From: Xylona heveae TC161
Lineage: Eukaryota > Ascomycota > Xylonomycetes > Xylonales > Xylonaceae
Assembly: GCF_001619985.1 (NCBI RefSeq)
Contig: NW_017264206.1
Span: 536,745-600,744, forward strand
Reading direction: 5' to 3'
Length of the DNA: 64,000 nucleotides
In this document: piece by piece, positions 42,738-53,346 of the stretch
Layout: every line of letters starts with the position of its first letter
Numbering within the stretch: the stretch's first letter is position 1
Position numbers and translations under genes: made by a program
The notes under the pieces: model-generated
Databases searched by the model: none
Told to the model about the DNA's origin: nothing
The model's input: the letters and a program-made list of their open reading frames with translations, nothing else

Positions 42738-44471
42738 ATGTCGAGCATCGTAAACAAGGTTAAGGACGCCCTGACGGGTGACAAGCACGACACGACCACT
42801 ACCCACCACTCCACGACGGGTACTGGAGCCACTGGAACTACAGGTTCTACCAACTACGGCCATCACGATACCAACATTGGCAATAAGGCCGACCCTCGCA
42901 TCGATAGCGATCTTGGTAAGCTCTTGCATGCTAACTCCCTATAGAATGGTTGCTTACTTGGGAATTTAAGACCACCGTGGTGCTACCGGTGCCACTGGCA
43001 CTACTGGAACCTCTGGTTACGGAGCTGGCACTACCAGTGGCTCTTCCAACTACGGACCTCATGACTCAAACTTAGCTAATAAGGCCGATCCTCGTGTCGA
43101 CAGTGATCTTGGTAAGCCCCTTGAAATGGAACTTTACAGAACAATAGCTTACTCTAGAGCTTAGACAACCGTGGTGCCCCAGGAACTTCTGGCTATGGAA
43201 CTTCTGGTTACGGAGCTGGCTCTACCAGTGGCTCTACCAACTATGGTCCTCATAGCTCAAACGTGGCTAACAAGACCGACCCTCGTGTAGACAGCGACCG
43301 TGGTAAGTTTTCTCGGTTTCGGTGATTTCTCTCCCTATTCTAAACATCGATAGACCACCGCGGTGCTCACGGCACCACTGGCACTACTGGCACTACTGGA
43401 GGTTACGGGTCTAGCACCACCAGTGGCTCGACCAACTATGGCCCTCACTCGAGTAACGTTGCGAATAAGGCCGATCCAAGGTTTGTGTCATTCCAAGTCT
43501 TTAGTGCAAATGTCCAAGGCTAATTTTGTCACAGAGTTGACAGTGATCTTGACAACCGTGGCACCCATGGTACTGGTCTAGCTGGCGCCGCCGGCACCAC
43601 TGGTGCGACTCACCACAGTCACTCAGCTACCGGCACTGGCACTGGCACTGGCTATGGCTCGACCAATGCTGGCCCTCACAATACCAACACTGCCAACAAG
43701 CTTGACCCACGCGTGGATTCCGACCTCGATGGATCTCGCAATCTGGGTACTGCCGGTCACTCAACCACCACCGGTGGCAGCACTGGCACTGGTGCTGGTT
43801 ATGGCACTCATAATTCCCATGGTACTCACGGTACTCACGGTACTCACGGTACCCACGAGACTTATGGCACTCATGGTACTCATGGTTCTCACGGTACTCA
43901 CGGCAGCACTGGCACTGGTGCTGGTTATGGCACTCATAATACCCGTGGTACTCATGGTACTCACGATACTTATGGCGGTCATGGTACTCAAGGCACTCAT
44001 GGCACCCATGGCTCCCATGGTACTCATGGTGCTTATGATGCAGCTGGAGCGGGACCTGGCCCTGCGCCTAACACTGCCGGCCCCCATAAGCAAGATATCC
44101 TCAATAAGGTGGATCCTCGGTAAGAAAAACAAGCTTCTTGAATTGGGGTGATTGACCTGGTTGCTAATTTTATTGATAGCGTCGACTCCGATCTTGACGG
44201 TAGCAAGACTGTTGGTGGCAATAAGACTTACACGTAGGTGATCCAGGAGCAGTCCATGGTCCTTGGAGCCCGACCTTAAACGTTTGCCCTTAGGTCTTCT
44301 GGTTCAACCGCCAAGGATCCACGGGATGCGGCACAGGTCCCTCCAAGTGTTTTTGCACAGACTGTGGGCGAACCTGAGATTATGCACGGCGATACTTCTC
44401 ACAATCGGGCGGGTCGTCATGGTAGCACCACAGGTGAGGATCTTCGGCGCTACGGCTCTGGCCAGCGTTGA
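42738..44471 (+). CDS. Gly/Thr/His-rich repeat protein built from duplicated exons
   Basis: Seven exons, 42738-42915, 42971-43111, 43165-43302, 43354-43480, 43535-44119, 44180-44233 and 44294-44471, give 466 residues. After MSSIVNKVKDALTGDKHD come about seven units, each with a Gly/Thr/Ser/Tyr-rich part, then NVANKADPRVDSDLDNRG or a close variant. Exons 2, 3 and 4 each carry one unit and start at the same codon position (phase 1, split Asp), a sign of exon duplication. Exon 5 has grown into a run of GTHGTH-like units (43800-44030). The last exon has a non-repeat tail (PPSVFAQTVGEPEIMHGDTS). There is no signal peptide. Similar repeat proteins are known in conidia and at the surface of ascomycetes, but I cannot name a function. 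Confidence 0.75.
43800..44030 (+). repeat. Coding minisatellite (Gly-Thr-His units)
   Basis: Within exon 5 a roughly 9 bp unit (GGTACTCAC/T, coding Gly-Thr-His) is repeated about 20 times with changes, divided by a second copy of a GSTGTGAGYGTHN block. Unit number is likely to vary between strains. Confidence 0.8.
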
Positions 44472-45347
44472 AAATTTTTTCTTTGTTTATTCTTATTTTC
44501 TTAGCGATGGATGGTGTGATACCAAGAAAAACGCCTAGCTTTGTTGCCTGATGGGCATTTCTTTGCTTGCTTCGCTTTTGCATGCATTAGTTTTACGGCT
44601 CTCACATTGGAGCAAATAGGACGAATTATTTCTAGCAAATCTTTGAACGCTAAACGCATGATTATGTGAAAATTGATAAGAGAATGGTGATCCTTGAAAT
44701 CTACTTAATGGCTTTTTTGCCATTGAACTCTTGCATGTGGTTTTCCAAGATGCGGTTAGAGATCTGGTGATTTTGGCATGATGACGTTTCACGCCATTCG
44801 TCAACCCAATCGACAAGATGCCAAAACAACAAGGCTTCATGTAGCTCCAACTCCAAACCCGTCAAATTTAAATGTAGTCATGCTGTTTCATGTAGCCAGG
44901 CTCATCCCTGACTGAATGACGAATGTGATTATTGCGGCCGTGGACTCCGAGAGGGAAACCATTTTCACCAAGCACATGGTTAACGAGCTATTTTGTGTTA
45001 ACAACAATATCAATCATATTCCAGTTTTTCAAAAAGGGTGTTATCTCGCGGATGGGACGTCGTTGTATTTTTTGCACGCTTGGCCGGAATTTGAAAGGAC
45101 CTTTTGAGATGGTGCCGGGTATCTACTGGGTTGAGCGAGAGGATTGAGGGCTGCGGTACGGTCGGGCATAGATGCCTTCGCGCGCAATTCTCGACATCAC
45201 GAACATGACGACGGCTGGAGCAAGCTATTCCTCTACATCTCCATCTACACAAAACTCATCGCATTACCTCTGTCACTTTTTCTTCAGAACAGGAGCAACT
45301 TACTTTAATCTATCTTTACCTTTGATAAAATCTCTCTCGTTGTCAAC
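44472..45347. other. Intergenic before RPN5
   Basis: No supported gene in about 0.9 kb. Frames on either strand are short and of random composition. Confidence 0.5.
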
Positions 45348-47111
45348 ATGTCTGAGCTGCAGTCGCTCAAACCAGACAAGGACTTCACCGCGGAAGTCGA
45401 CAAGCAGCTCCCCGAAATCGAGAAGCTCGCTCAGGTAGACTTCGAATCAGCGGATAATTAATACAGCAGGTACTAATTGGTTTCTGTTAGACAAATGTTC
45501 AAGCAGCCATCGAGAAAGCTCTTGTATTGGAAAAGCAGACGAGACAGGTTAGAACGATGAATGCTTATGACATTTATGGCGATTTTGCTGAGCGTTTACC
45601 ATCTCTTTAGGCTTCTGATCTTGCATCTACATCACGAGTAATTATCGCGATCGTGACGATATGCAAAAATGCCGGAGACTGGGCGCTACTAAATGAGCAG
45701 GTTATTCTGCTCTCGAAGAAGCATGGCCAACTCAAGCAAGCTACGACCAAGATGGTTCAGGTCGTCATGAGCTTTTTGGACGACGCGGATATGGAGAACA
45801 AACTCTCCGTTATTGAGACGCTACGGACAGTAACTGAGGGCAAGGTTGGTCTTTATCCCGGACTTGGGGTCGTTGATAAGCCTGATCAGAAGGAGAGGGA
45901 ACCTGACAAGGTGCTTTTTTAATAGATCTTCGTCGAAGTTGAACGTGCCCGCGTTACGAGAATGCTTTCGGATATCAAGAGAGATCAAGGCGACAAGAAG
46001 GCAGCTGCCGATATTCTTTGCGAGCTTCAGGTCGAGACCTTCGGATCTATGGAGCGTCGTGAAAAGACGGAATTCATCTTGCAGCAAGTGTCATTGTGCA
46101 TTGAGAATGATGACTGGACTCAGGCTGGTGTTCTGATCCGGAAGGTCAGCACAAGGTACTTCGCACGGAAACCGAAGAAGACACCTGAGCAGCTGGAGAA
46201 GGAGAATAAGGAGCGGGAAGAAAAGGAGAAGAATAGAAGCGTCGACGATCCGCCTGTGGAAAAGGATGATGATGTCACGGATCTGAAGCTACGGTACTAT
46301 GAGCTACAAATTCTGTTAGCCAAGCACGATGACAAGTATCTGGATGCGTGTAAGCATTGGAGACAAGTACTGGACACGCAGGTCGTGGAGGAGAACCCCG
46401 AACATCTGCGATTGGTGCGTGCCTTCCCCCCCCCCCCCCCACCTCCTTTCTGTCACTTGTGAGAAACTTTGAAGCTTATGCTGATGATTTTAGGCTCTCC
46501 AACATGTCATCCACTTCATCATCCTCGCTCCCCATGACAATGAGCAGTCTGATCTTCTTCACCGCATCCAAAAAGAATCCCGAAACTCGCTTGTGCCCGA
46601 GGACGCGGCCCTTCTCAAACTCTTCACCATTCCCGAACTCATGCGTTGGCCTATGGTGTCGCAAAAATTCGGGCCTCATCTCTGCAGCACCGACGTTTTC
46701 GATGCTGAGCCCAATCAGTCTGCTGATCCCAAGTCGTACCAACGATGGACCGACCTGAGAAAGCGCGTCATTGAGCACAATGTGCGCGTGGTTGCCAAAT
46801 ACTACACGCGCATAAAGGTCGGTCGTCTCTGCCAGCTCCTCGACCTCACCGAGGAAGAGACGGAGAAGTACATTAGCGACCTGGTCACTGCGAAAACCAT
46901 CTATGCCAAGATTGACCGACCAGCGCGGGTGGTCAACTTCGCCAAGCCAAGGGATGCAGACGATGTCCTCAACGAATGGAGCGGAAACATGAGCAGCTTG
47001 CTCGACTTGTTGGAAAGGATTGATCATCTCATTACCAAGGAAGAGATGATGGCTCGCATCCAACCGACCAAGGTAGACAAGGCAGCCAAGGCAGCTATAA
47101 AGGGACAGTGA
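45348..47111 (+). CDS. RPN5: 26S proteasome regulatory subunit Rpn5 (PSMD12)
   Basis: Exons 45348-45434, 45491-45547, 45611-45844, 45926-46414 and 46494-47111 give 494 residues. Family blocks: KALVLEKQTRQASDLASTSR, CKNAGDWALLNEQVILLSKK, DIKRDQGDKKAAADILCELQ, VETFGSMERREKTEFILQQV, YYELQILLAKHDDKYLDACK and the C-terminal PCI domain (about 360-470: RVIEHNVRVVAKYYTRIKVG, LCQLLDLTEEETEKYISDLV). A charged insert (KKTPEQLEKENKEREEKEKN, about 225-245) is longer than in yeast. Rpn5 is a scaffold subunit of the 19S lid; it also appears in the COP9 signalosome of some yeasts. Intron 4 contains a run of 15 C at 46426-46440. Confidence 0.96.
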
Positions 47112-47617
47112 ACAGCTTAAAAACGGTCTCTTTCTTCTTTTTTTCAACGGTTGTTATGCCTCTTTTGGGGAAATGATAATAATGTGGGTGATCAAATCAC
47201 TCCGCACATGAACCATTACTCGTACGATAAGGGTTCAAAGGGTTGTATAGTATCCCAAATCTAAATTCGGCTGTCTACCTAGACTTTGGCTCACTTCATT
47301 TGATACGGGCAAGCATCATATTCTCCTTTTCTTTTCTTTGTTTTCAATGAAATCTGTCGGTAGAGTGGTCAATATACAAATTCTATCCAGTCTATCATTT
47401 TCATCGTCGTCGTAGCTTTCTCTAGAGGCAGTATTTAAAAGTATCCGAGTCTCTCTAAAATATGCTTATGCTATGCTTTCAAAAAATGAGGCTTTATCTA
47501 CCCAGAATCTCGATCCCATCTATATTCTATTCCGATGCCGTTTCCCAATATATACCAAGACGACCTCTATTGAAGGTATTAGCAATCTAGAAAGCACCAT
47601 GGTAGCACTTGATCTTT
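47112..47617. other. Convergent intergenic, RPN5 / serine hydrolase
   Basis: About 0.5 kb of 3' sequence from two converging genes. No gene is seen. Confidence 0.5.
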
Positions 47618-48666
47618 TCAAAACGGCACATCCATATCCTCGACGCTTTCTTCCTCATTTTTCTTGCACCTTCCTGCTTTTTCCTCTTCCTCTGCCTCCG
47701 CCTTTGCGAGACTCTGCCTTATGAACCCAATCAGAGCATTCACATACTGCTTCTGACTCGGCAAAAAGTGTCCACCAGGATGCACAATCACTCTTTCCTC
47801 CTCCTTGCCCGTCGAGGCATCAATCAATGTCCTCACGCGCTTCTCTTCCACCACGGTGTCCAAACTGCCCATGACATGCAGCAGGGGCGTGTAAATCTTT
47901 GGTTGATAAAACGCCTTGTATCGCGCATCTGGCGCCGCGAAACCGCTATAACTCGCTGCAAATTTGAGCGGAGGGTGACTGAACCCGGGAGTCTTGGTCG
48001 GGTCGAACTCCGGGGGAAATTCAATGCCGGCTTTCTCTGAGCCCGCAGTCGCTGCGGCCAATTCGGCAAATGCCTCTTTCCGACCGGGTTCTAGTAAACT
48101 TGCAATCATGCCCGTCGCGGCGCCGCCCTGAGAAAAGCCAATCACGCCCGCGAAAGGTCCTTGTGTCTTTAATACCTCTCCAATGTGTGCCAGTCCGCGC
48201 TCTAGTCCAATGTATTCCCCCGTTTCGTCATTTTTGCGCCACCAGCCGTATGCTTCGGGTTCTTCGCCCGGCGAAGACGAGGTCGCGCCTTGAACGTCGT
48301 AGCCCGGAATGTCGGACACGCGGAGTTTCGTGGGACCAGTAGGGTATACGAGTTCAATACCGCCAGGGTGTGAGGGAACGTGTCCAATGGCAGGAGCGGC
48401 CGGGAAGGCTTTTTGCAGGGTCTTTTCAAGAGCGCGTGTTTTGGCGTGGAATAGTGGACCGGACTGTGTGTAGCCTTTTGAGTCGTTAATTTCTCCGCCA
48501 GGGCAGGCTCGAGGTGTGCGTGTGGGAAGGGAGGTAAATGTAGGCAAGGAAGGAGGGGCGTAAGGGAGGGGAACTACGAACCGTGAAGCATGAGGGCCTT
48601 GAGTTTCTTCGGACCAGCCTCCGTGGTGCCATTCGCGGGAGGCGCGGCAGAATTACCGGTCGTCAT
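47618..48666 (-). CDS. FSH1-type serine hydrolase (alpha/beta hydrolase)
   Basis: Exons 48666-48582 and 48474-47618 give 313 residues. The splice joins ALMLHG to YTQSGPLFHAKTRALEK, the usual first strand and loop of the family. The catalytic triad is visible: Ser143 in GFSQGG, Asp234 in MGSLDTVV and His264 in HPGGHFLP. PEAYGWWRKNDETGEYIGLE is the cap region. The C-terminus is acidic (EAEEEEKAG, EEESVEDMDVPF), an addition beyond the fold. FSH1/OVCA2-like enzymes are small carboxylesterases; in fungi some copies lie in secondary-metabolite clusters, but not here. An upstream in-frame ATG at 48906 would add 80 residues with a presequence-like composition; I prefer the inner start because it fits the family length. 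Confidence 0.88.
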
Positions 48667-50166
48667 GCTGATTTTTCGAAAAGGTTGAGAAAAGGTAATA
48701 GAGGGGTTTATGGGAGGGAAGTTTGGTGGACGTGAGGAGTTGAACAATACGAGAGAATGTGATTGAGGGGTTGCTAGGGAGGATGCGGCGGATGAGGAGC
48801 AGAAGGGTCTAGATGATGCGATGACACAGTCGGGTGGACTGATAGGACGCGATAAGATGATGTTTTTGGCTGTAGAGTGTCTCAATGGTTGAAGGACATG
48901 GGACATGTCATTCAGGAAAAAAAAAAGGAAGAGAGAGTGAGAAATAATCCGAATGCAGGCAGTATTCGTGAAGGTGCGATATTATGCTATAGGATCATCA
49001 ATAATGATTGGCCTCCCTTTGGCCGCCCTTCGGGATCCATTCTGGACGAGATGAGTCTTTACTTTGCCTCGCTTTATCCCGCATTCGGTCTTGGATAAGC
49101 GCCTTATCGGTCCTATCGGTCTTTATTCGGAAGTATGTTGACCTGATTGGTCTTCAATTGTACAATTAACGTACTACGATAACTAACAGAGCACGCATTT
49201 CAATGCATTAATGCTTGCAATGATTGAAATAATTTTAATTTGTGTATTATTATGTTTCTAGATGCTGCTTGTAATTTACCTTGTGTTGAAATGACAAGTA
49301 TTGTTTTTTTATTGATTATTTTTTCGTGAATTGAATTTTACTTTTGTCTATATTATATTATTTGATATTTTTTCGACAAATATTATATACAATTGAAAGC
49401 ACAACAAAACAAATCCCACAATATATGTTCCTCACTGGCTGAATTGCCAATCTAGCAGCATAGCTCACCCATTCAGATCATCAAACATTCATTTTTTCAT
49501 TGTTATCATTTGTGGAAATATTGGTGGATCCGAGTACAATATGCATAACTTACTGTCCGATGTATGTCATAATTCGGAGTAAAAGAAGTACTATACACTC
49601 CATGGAGGAAAGAGAATGGAACTTCGTCCAAGGTCAAAGATACTTGTTCAAAATTCGCTGTGCATAAATTGCAGTAAAGTAAAATAAAAATAATTTTTCT
49701 TGCAGTCATGTTGCCAAGGGCACTTACAGACCGAGTTATTGTTGCATCTCATTTGAGCGCAGGCCATAATTGCGTCAAGAACTGAGGTGTAGGGCAAAAG
49801 GTGCCAAGTCATTTGACGAGACAGACTTTCGTCTGGCATGCGCATCACGCGAAAGACCAGCAACTTCTGGGGAGATTGTCAATAGTTGATCAAAGCATTC
49901 TTTCTGTATTTCCAGCGTATATATTCCGTACGGATGAGCAACGCGGGGAATTAATTGATCAGCTGCCTGTTTACTTCGATCACTTCTCCCCACAGATGTG
50001 GGATGAAAAGGTATTGTGCCATATGGATAACTATGTGTCCTTTGTCGACTCGGAATGAGCTAGGTCCCGTTCACGAGTATACGCAAAAAGACAAAAGTAC
50101 ACGATCGTGCTATACATCAAACCAGAAGGGAAAGCTCTCTTGTCCAATAAATATGTATGATCTATT
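48667..50166. other. Intergenic with an AT-rich core
   Basis: The left 240 bases may be leader of the hydrolase gene. From about 49140 to 49420 the sequence is very A/T-rich with T runs. A plus-strand frame near 49880-50058 (ending in DEKVLCHMDNYVSFVDSE) looks somewhat protein-like but has no start or family support. Confidence 0.45.
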
Positions 50167-50950
50167 TTAACTCGTCGTTTTAGCTGCCTTTCTTACAGAT
50201 TGGATTTCTGTCTCTAAACTTTCAATTTCGCGAATAATATTGACCATTTCTGGAACGGACGCGTCCACAGCTCGCGCAAAATGACCTTGTGCTGCTCGCA
50301 AGGCTGGCGGTACAAGAATGCCGAACCAGCGCAAAGGGTCGTTTGACTTGGTCTTTGGCCTTGACTCGGTCTCCTTCTCCTTTTCCTCCCTCGACTCATT
50401 TCCATCACCTGCGAGTTCCAACGAGGACCGAGTCTTTTCCGGTTCGCTTTTCCGCACATCGACTCCCGAATATTCTGACGACTTTATTACCTTGAATTTT
50501 GAAGTCTCTTGAGCTTCATTCTTCACAGATCTGGAGCAGCATTAGACCACTCATAAAACACATCTTGTGCAAACGTAATATGTATGACTTACACAGTCCG
50601 CAGAGCCTGCATTCGAGCATCATAGTAATCCTGCCCGTAACGAATATTATGCTGGGTTGAACTGTTGGCCTGCGCCAAGGAGAGATAGCCCTGAAAAACA
50701 TATCAGCCCTTCTAACCTTCAAAACGTATCAAGAAGAAATCAAGCATTCGCTAGAGCCTATTGCTCCTGATTCAGTCCATACCGAGGAAAGCTGCTGCGC
50801 CAGTTCGGCTTGGACCGCCTGGTACTGATCTAGAAGATTGAGATATCGGATGAGGAGCTCATCTAATGTCCGCGCTGTTTCATCGCCATCTTGAAATGCC
50901 TTTCCTGCTGATATCGGAATACTCTGATTATTTACAATCTCTGTCATCAT
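50167..50950 (-). CDS. VMA22: Vma22/CCDC115-like V-ATPase assembly factor
   Basis: Exons 50950-50783, 50690-50593 and 50530-50167 give 209 residues. The N-terminal coiled coil (RTLDELLIRYLNLLDQYQAV then QAELAQQLSS) is joined by splicing to GYLSLAQANSS and YGQDYYDARMQALRTV. A low-complexity charged linker (about 100-145) leads to the C-terminal signature DPLRWFGILVPPALRAAQGH and ASVPEMVNIIREIESLE. This N- and C-terminal pairing is that of Vma22 and human CCDC115, an ER-located cofactor needed to assemble the Vo sector of the vacuolar ATPase. The start is the first of two tandem ATGs; an upstream in-frame GTG extension is not used. Head to head with the next gene. Confidence 0.78.
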
Positions 50951-51225
50951 TGTTGACAAGACCCGAAAACCCCGTGATAAATGACCAGGGTGATGAAATG
51001 TCGTTGGACTAGTTAACTGCAGCTCTGCATTTGGCGAGCGAGATATGGACCGAAGTTTGGACGGAAGATCCACAGCGGGAAGAGAAGCAACACCAGCTCG
51101 TTTCCCCCCTCACGCCCCATTATTTCCAACCCCAAACACTAACGTTTAGTCCGTTTACCCCACAATCTTGAACAAGCTCAATCATTGAATGCAATAGTTT
51201 GAGCTAACTTTATGTCGGAATCAAT

Positions 51226-52965
51226 ATGATCTATCCACGGTCGCTGAGCAGTGGGCTATTCCCGCTGCTCCGTCAATCTCAACGAACGTCATTAATACTC
51301 AGAAGCCCGGCAAATCTCCGACCGTTTAGCCAACACTCGCAGCTGCTCCTGCTGTCGCCCGCCTCAGGCCGCCCTCAGTTACCGTTTCTCGCACCGCCTT
51401 CAAGCGCTCACAGCAGCAAACGAAATGGCGGACAATGGCAGTTTGCCCGGTTATTGACGACTCGAAGAAAGCGTTTCCTCAAGGAACAATTATGGCTTGC
51501 TGGGAGATACACATTCTTCGGATGGACTACAGCTGTCCTGCTCTTGATTATCGGATTCGGCGTCCAGAACGAGTTCCTGGAAAGAAAGCATCCCACCCCC
51601 CCAGAATGGAAATGGGTTACTCGGATGAATTACCGTAATGCAAAAGCTCAGGAAGATCCGGAATTTAACGGCACAGGTCTCGTCGATTGGGCCTCGACGG
51701 GGAACATGTGGAGAAATGTGATCCGGCGGCTGGAAGACCCGAAGAAAGATGGTGCCGGAGTGAGGGAGCAGATAGACGGAGGTATCTACGTCGCTGATCT
51801 GGGAAAGGCAGGCTACAATGTTCAGCGAATGTCCTTTGCGTGGAAGAAGGGATACTATGAAGCTCTAATGGGTGCCGCCAAAGCAGCCGAGCATCTGGAT
51901 GGATGGGTCAAGGATAACACACGAAATATTGCATTTCCAGGCGACGTCGTCATCGGGCCGTCGAACCCGAATCCGAAGCCGATTCCTTCCGGAGCCAAAT
52001 CTCCACCGCGGGAAGAAGATTGTTCACCCGCATTTGAATCTTCAGAGTACTTTTATCTCAAGATTTTGACCACAAAGGGATTCACAGGAAAGGAGAAGCT
52101 CGATGCAGCATTGGCGTACGCCGATTGGCTTGACTTCAAGAAGCTCCCGGAATCAGCAGAAGAGACGTACAGATGGGCCCTCGATATCGCACGTGATGGC
52201 CTGCTCAACCCCGACGAAGTCGTTGATCCTAAAACTGGAGTCATTCATTCACATGCTCCTCACGTCTCCGCCAATATCCTACTAACGTCAACTTCTCTTG
52301 CTGTACATCATGCTCGCAACTCCAATGTTTCCGCCGCTCTTCCAATTTTTCTCTCAGTTCTCCGGGCTCGTCGAGCCCTTCTCCCCGAACCTCCAGCTAC
52401 TCCGATAGTTTCTGAAATTAAAGATCAACAAAAACCATCCTTCTTCATGGGAGTTGTCTCGCTCTTCAAGAATCTTTTAGTACCACCACCCTACCCACCT
52501 CCGCCCCCGACAGGGGATGAGCCGCCCTATCGAGACTCGGGCGAGATCTGCGAGGAAGCAGGCCTCATGGCAAATATCGGCGAGATCCTGTTCGCCACAG
52601 CCTCTTCCAATGATGGCCTGGCATGGACACGAGATGCGGTCGACATCGCGGAAGCACATCTCGTTGACCATGAAACAAGTGCAGACGGCCGAGCACGCTG
52701 CAGCGAATGTCTAGATGTTGGCCTCGAAAATTGGCGTAAAATGGTCAGGAAGCTGGTACGCGAGGAGCAGGCGCAGAAGAAGCAAGGCACGCCCTCCGGT
52801 ATCCGAAGCTGGTTTGGTGGCAGCAGCGCACAGTCGACCGAAGGACGCTGGGCGGCAGAAGAAAAGGTCGTAGACCGTCGTATGCAGAGAGCCCGCGAGC
52901 TCAAGGAGCAGCATGGCCTTGTTAAAGTGGGCCCCGCCGGTGGCGGACCCCTACTATTTGGTTAA
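51226..52965 (+). CDS. Mitochondrial single-pass membrane protein, possibly Mgr3-like
   Basis: A single exon of 579 residues. The N-terminus MIYPRSLSSGLFPLLRQSQR and the following 60 residues are Arg/Ser/Leu-rich with few acids: a mitochondrial presequence. One membrane helix lies at about 96-113 (TFFGWTTAVLLLIIGFGVQN). The rest is soluble and helical with TPR-like patches (LDAALAYADWLDFKKLPESA, EETYRWALDIARDGLLNPDE, AGLMANIGEILFATASSNDG) and a Pro-rich loop (PPPYPPPPPTGDEPPY). Presequence, one membrane pass and TPRs fit yeast Mgr3, an adaptor of the i-AAA protease at the inner membrane. That match is by layout, not by clear motif. Localisation is moderately sure, identity is not. Confidence 0.6.
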   Translation: MIYPRSLSSGLFPLLRQSQRTSLILRSPANLRPFSQHSQLLLLSPASGRPQLPFLAPPSSAHSSKRNGGQWQFARLLTTRRKRFLKEQLWLAGRYTFFGWTTAVLLLIIGFGVQNEFLERKHPTPPEWKWVTRMNYRNAKAQEDPEFNGTGLVDWASTGNMWRNVIRRLEDPKKDGAGVREQIDGGIYVADLGKAGYNVQRMSFAWKKGYYEALMGAAKAAEHLDGWVKDNTRNIAFPGDVVIGPSNPNPKPIPSGAKSPPREEDCSPAFESSEYFYLKILTTKGFTGKEKLDAALAYADWLDFKKLPESAEETYRWALDIARDGLLNPDEVVDPKTGVIHSHAPHVSANILLTSTSLAVHHARNSNVSAALPIFLSVLRARRALLPEPPATPIVSEIKDQQKPSFFMGVVSLFKNLLVPPPYPPPPPTGDEPPYRDSGEICEEAGLMANIGEILFATASSNDGLAWTRDAVDIAEAHLVDHETSADGRARCSECLDVGLENWRKMVRKLVREEQAQKKQGTPSGIRSWFGGSSAQSTEGRWAAEEKVVDRRMQRARELKEQHGLVKVGPAGGGPLLFG

Positions 52966-53346
52966 GGATTTGGGGTTTCCCATAGTCCTAGCGGACAGAT
53001 TTACCCCTTCTGTATCTAAAACATTAACGGAAATAGGGATTGATGGCGTATTAATAAGGAAATGATATGATACCTTTATTCATGCATAGTGTAATTCACT
53101 TTCATAGCTTTCCATGAAATGTAATTGAAATCTCGTTCATGATCATTAAAGTCTGGATATCTTGGAGAAGAAAAGTCATTCGCCGACGTAGTCTTAACAT
53201 GAAAACACAATTAAGCAGAAGCCATTCGCAGTGGTATAAAGGTAGTAAAATGAATCAACCCAACGAAAAACAACACAAAAACAAAACCAAAAGGAGCAAT
53301 AATTGATATTAGAGCCAAATAGTTTAAATAAGAGTAAAACGGAAAA
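52966..53346. other. Convergent intergenic
   Basis: About 380 bases of A/T-rich 3' sequence between two converging genes. Nothing else seen. Confidence 0.5.

Noticed and set aside
43603-44151. A 182-residue plus-strand frame rich in Leu, Val and Met over the repeat gene
   Set aside because: It is the +1 frame of the Gly-Thr-His minisatellite; the repeat makes all frames open. The spliced frame with DPRVDSD units is the real one.
50951-51073. Longer start of the Vma22-like protein
   Set aside because: The added frame begins with GTG, not ATG; the double ATG at 50950 fits the family length.
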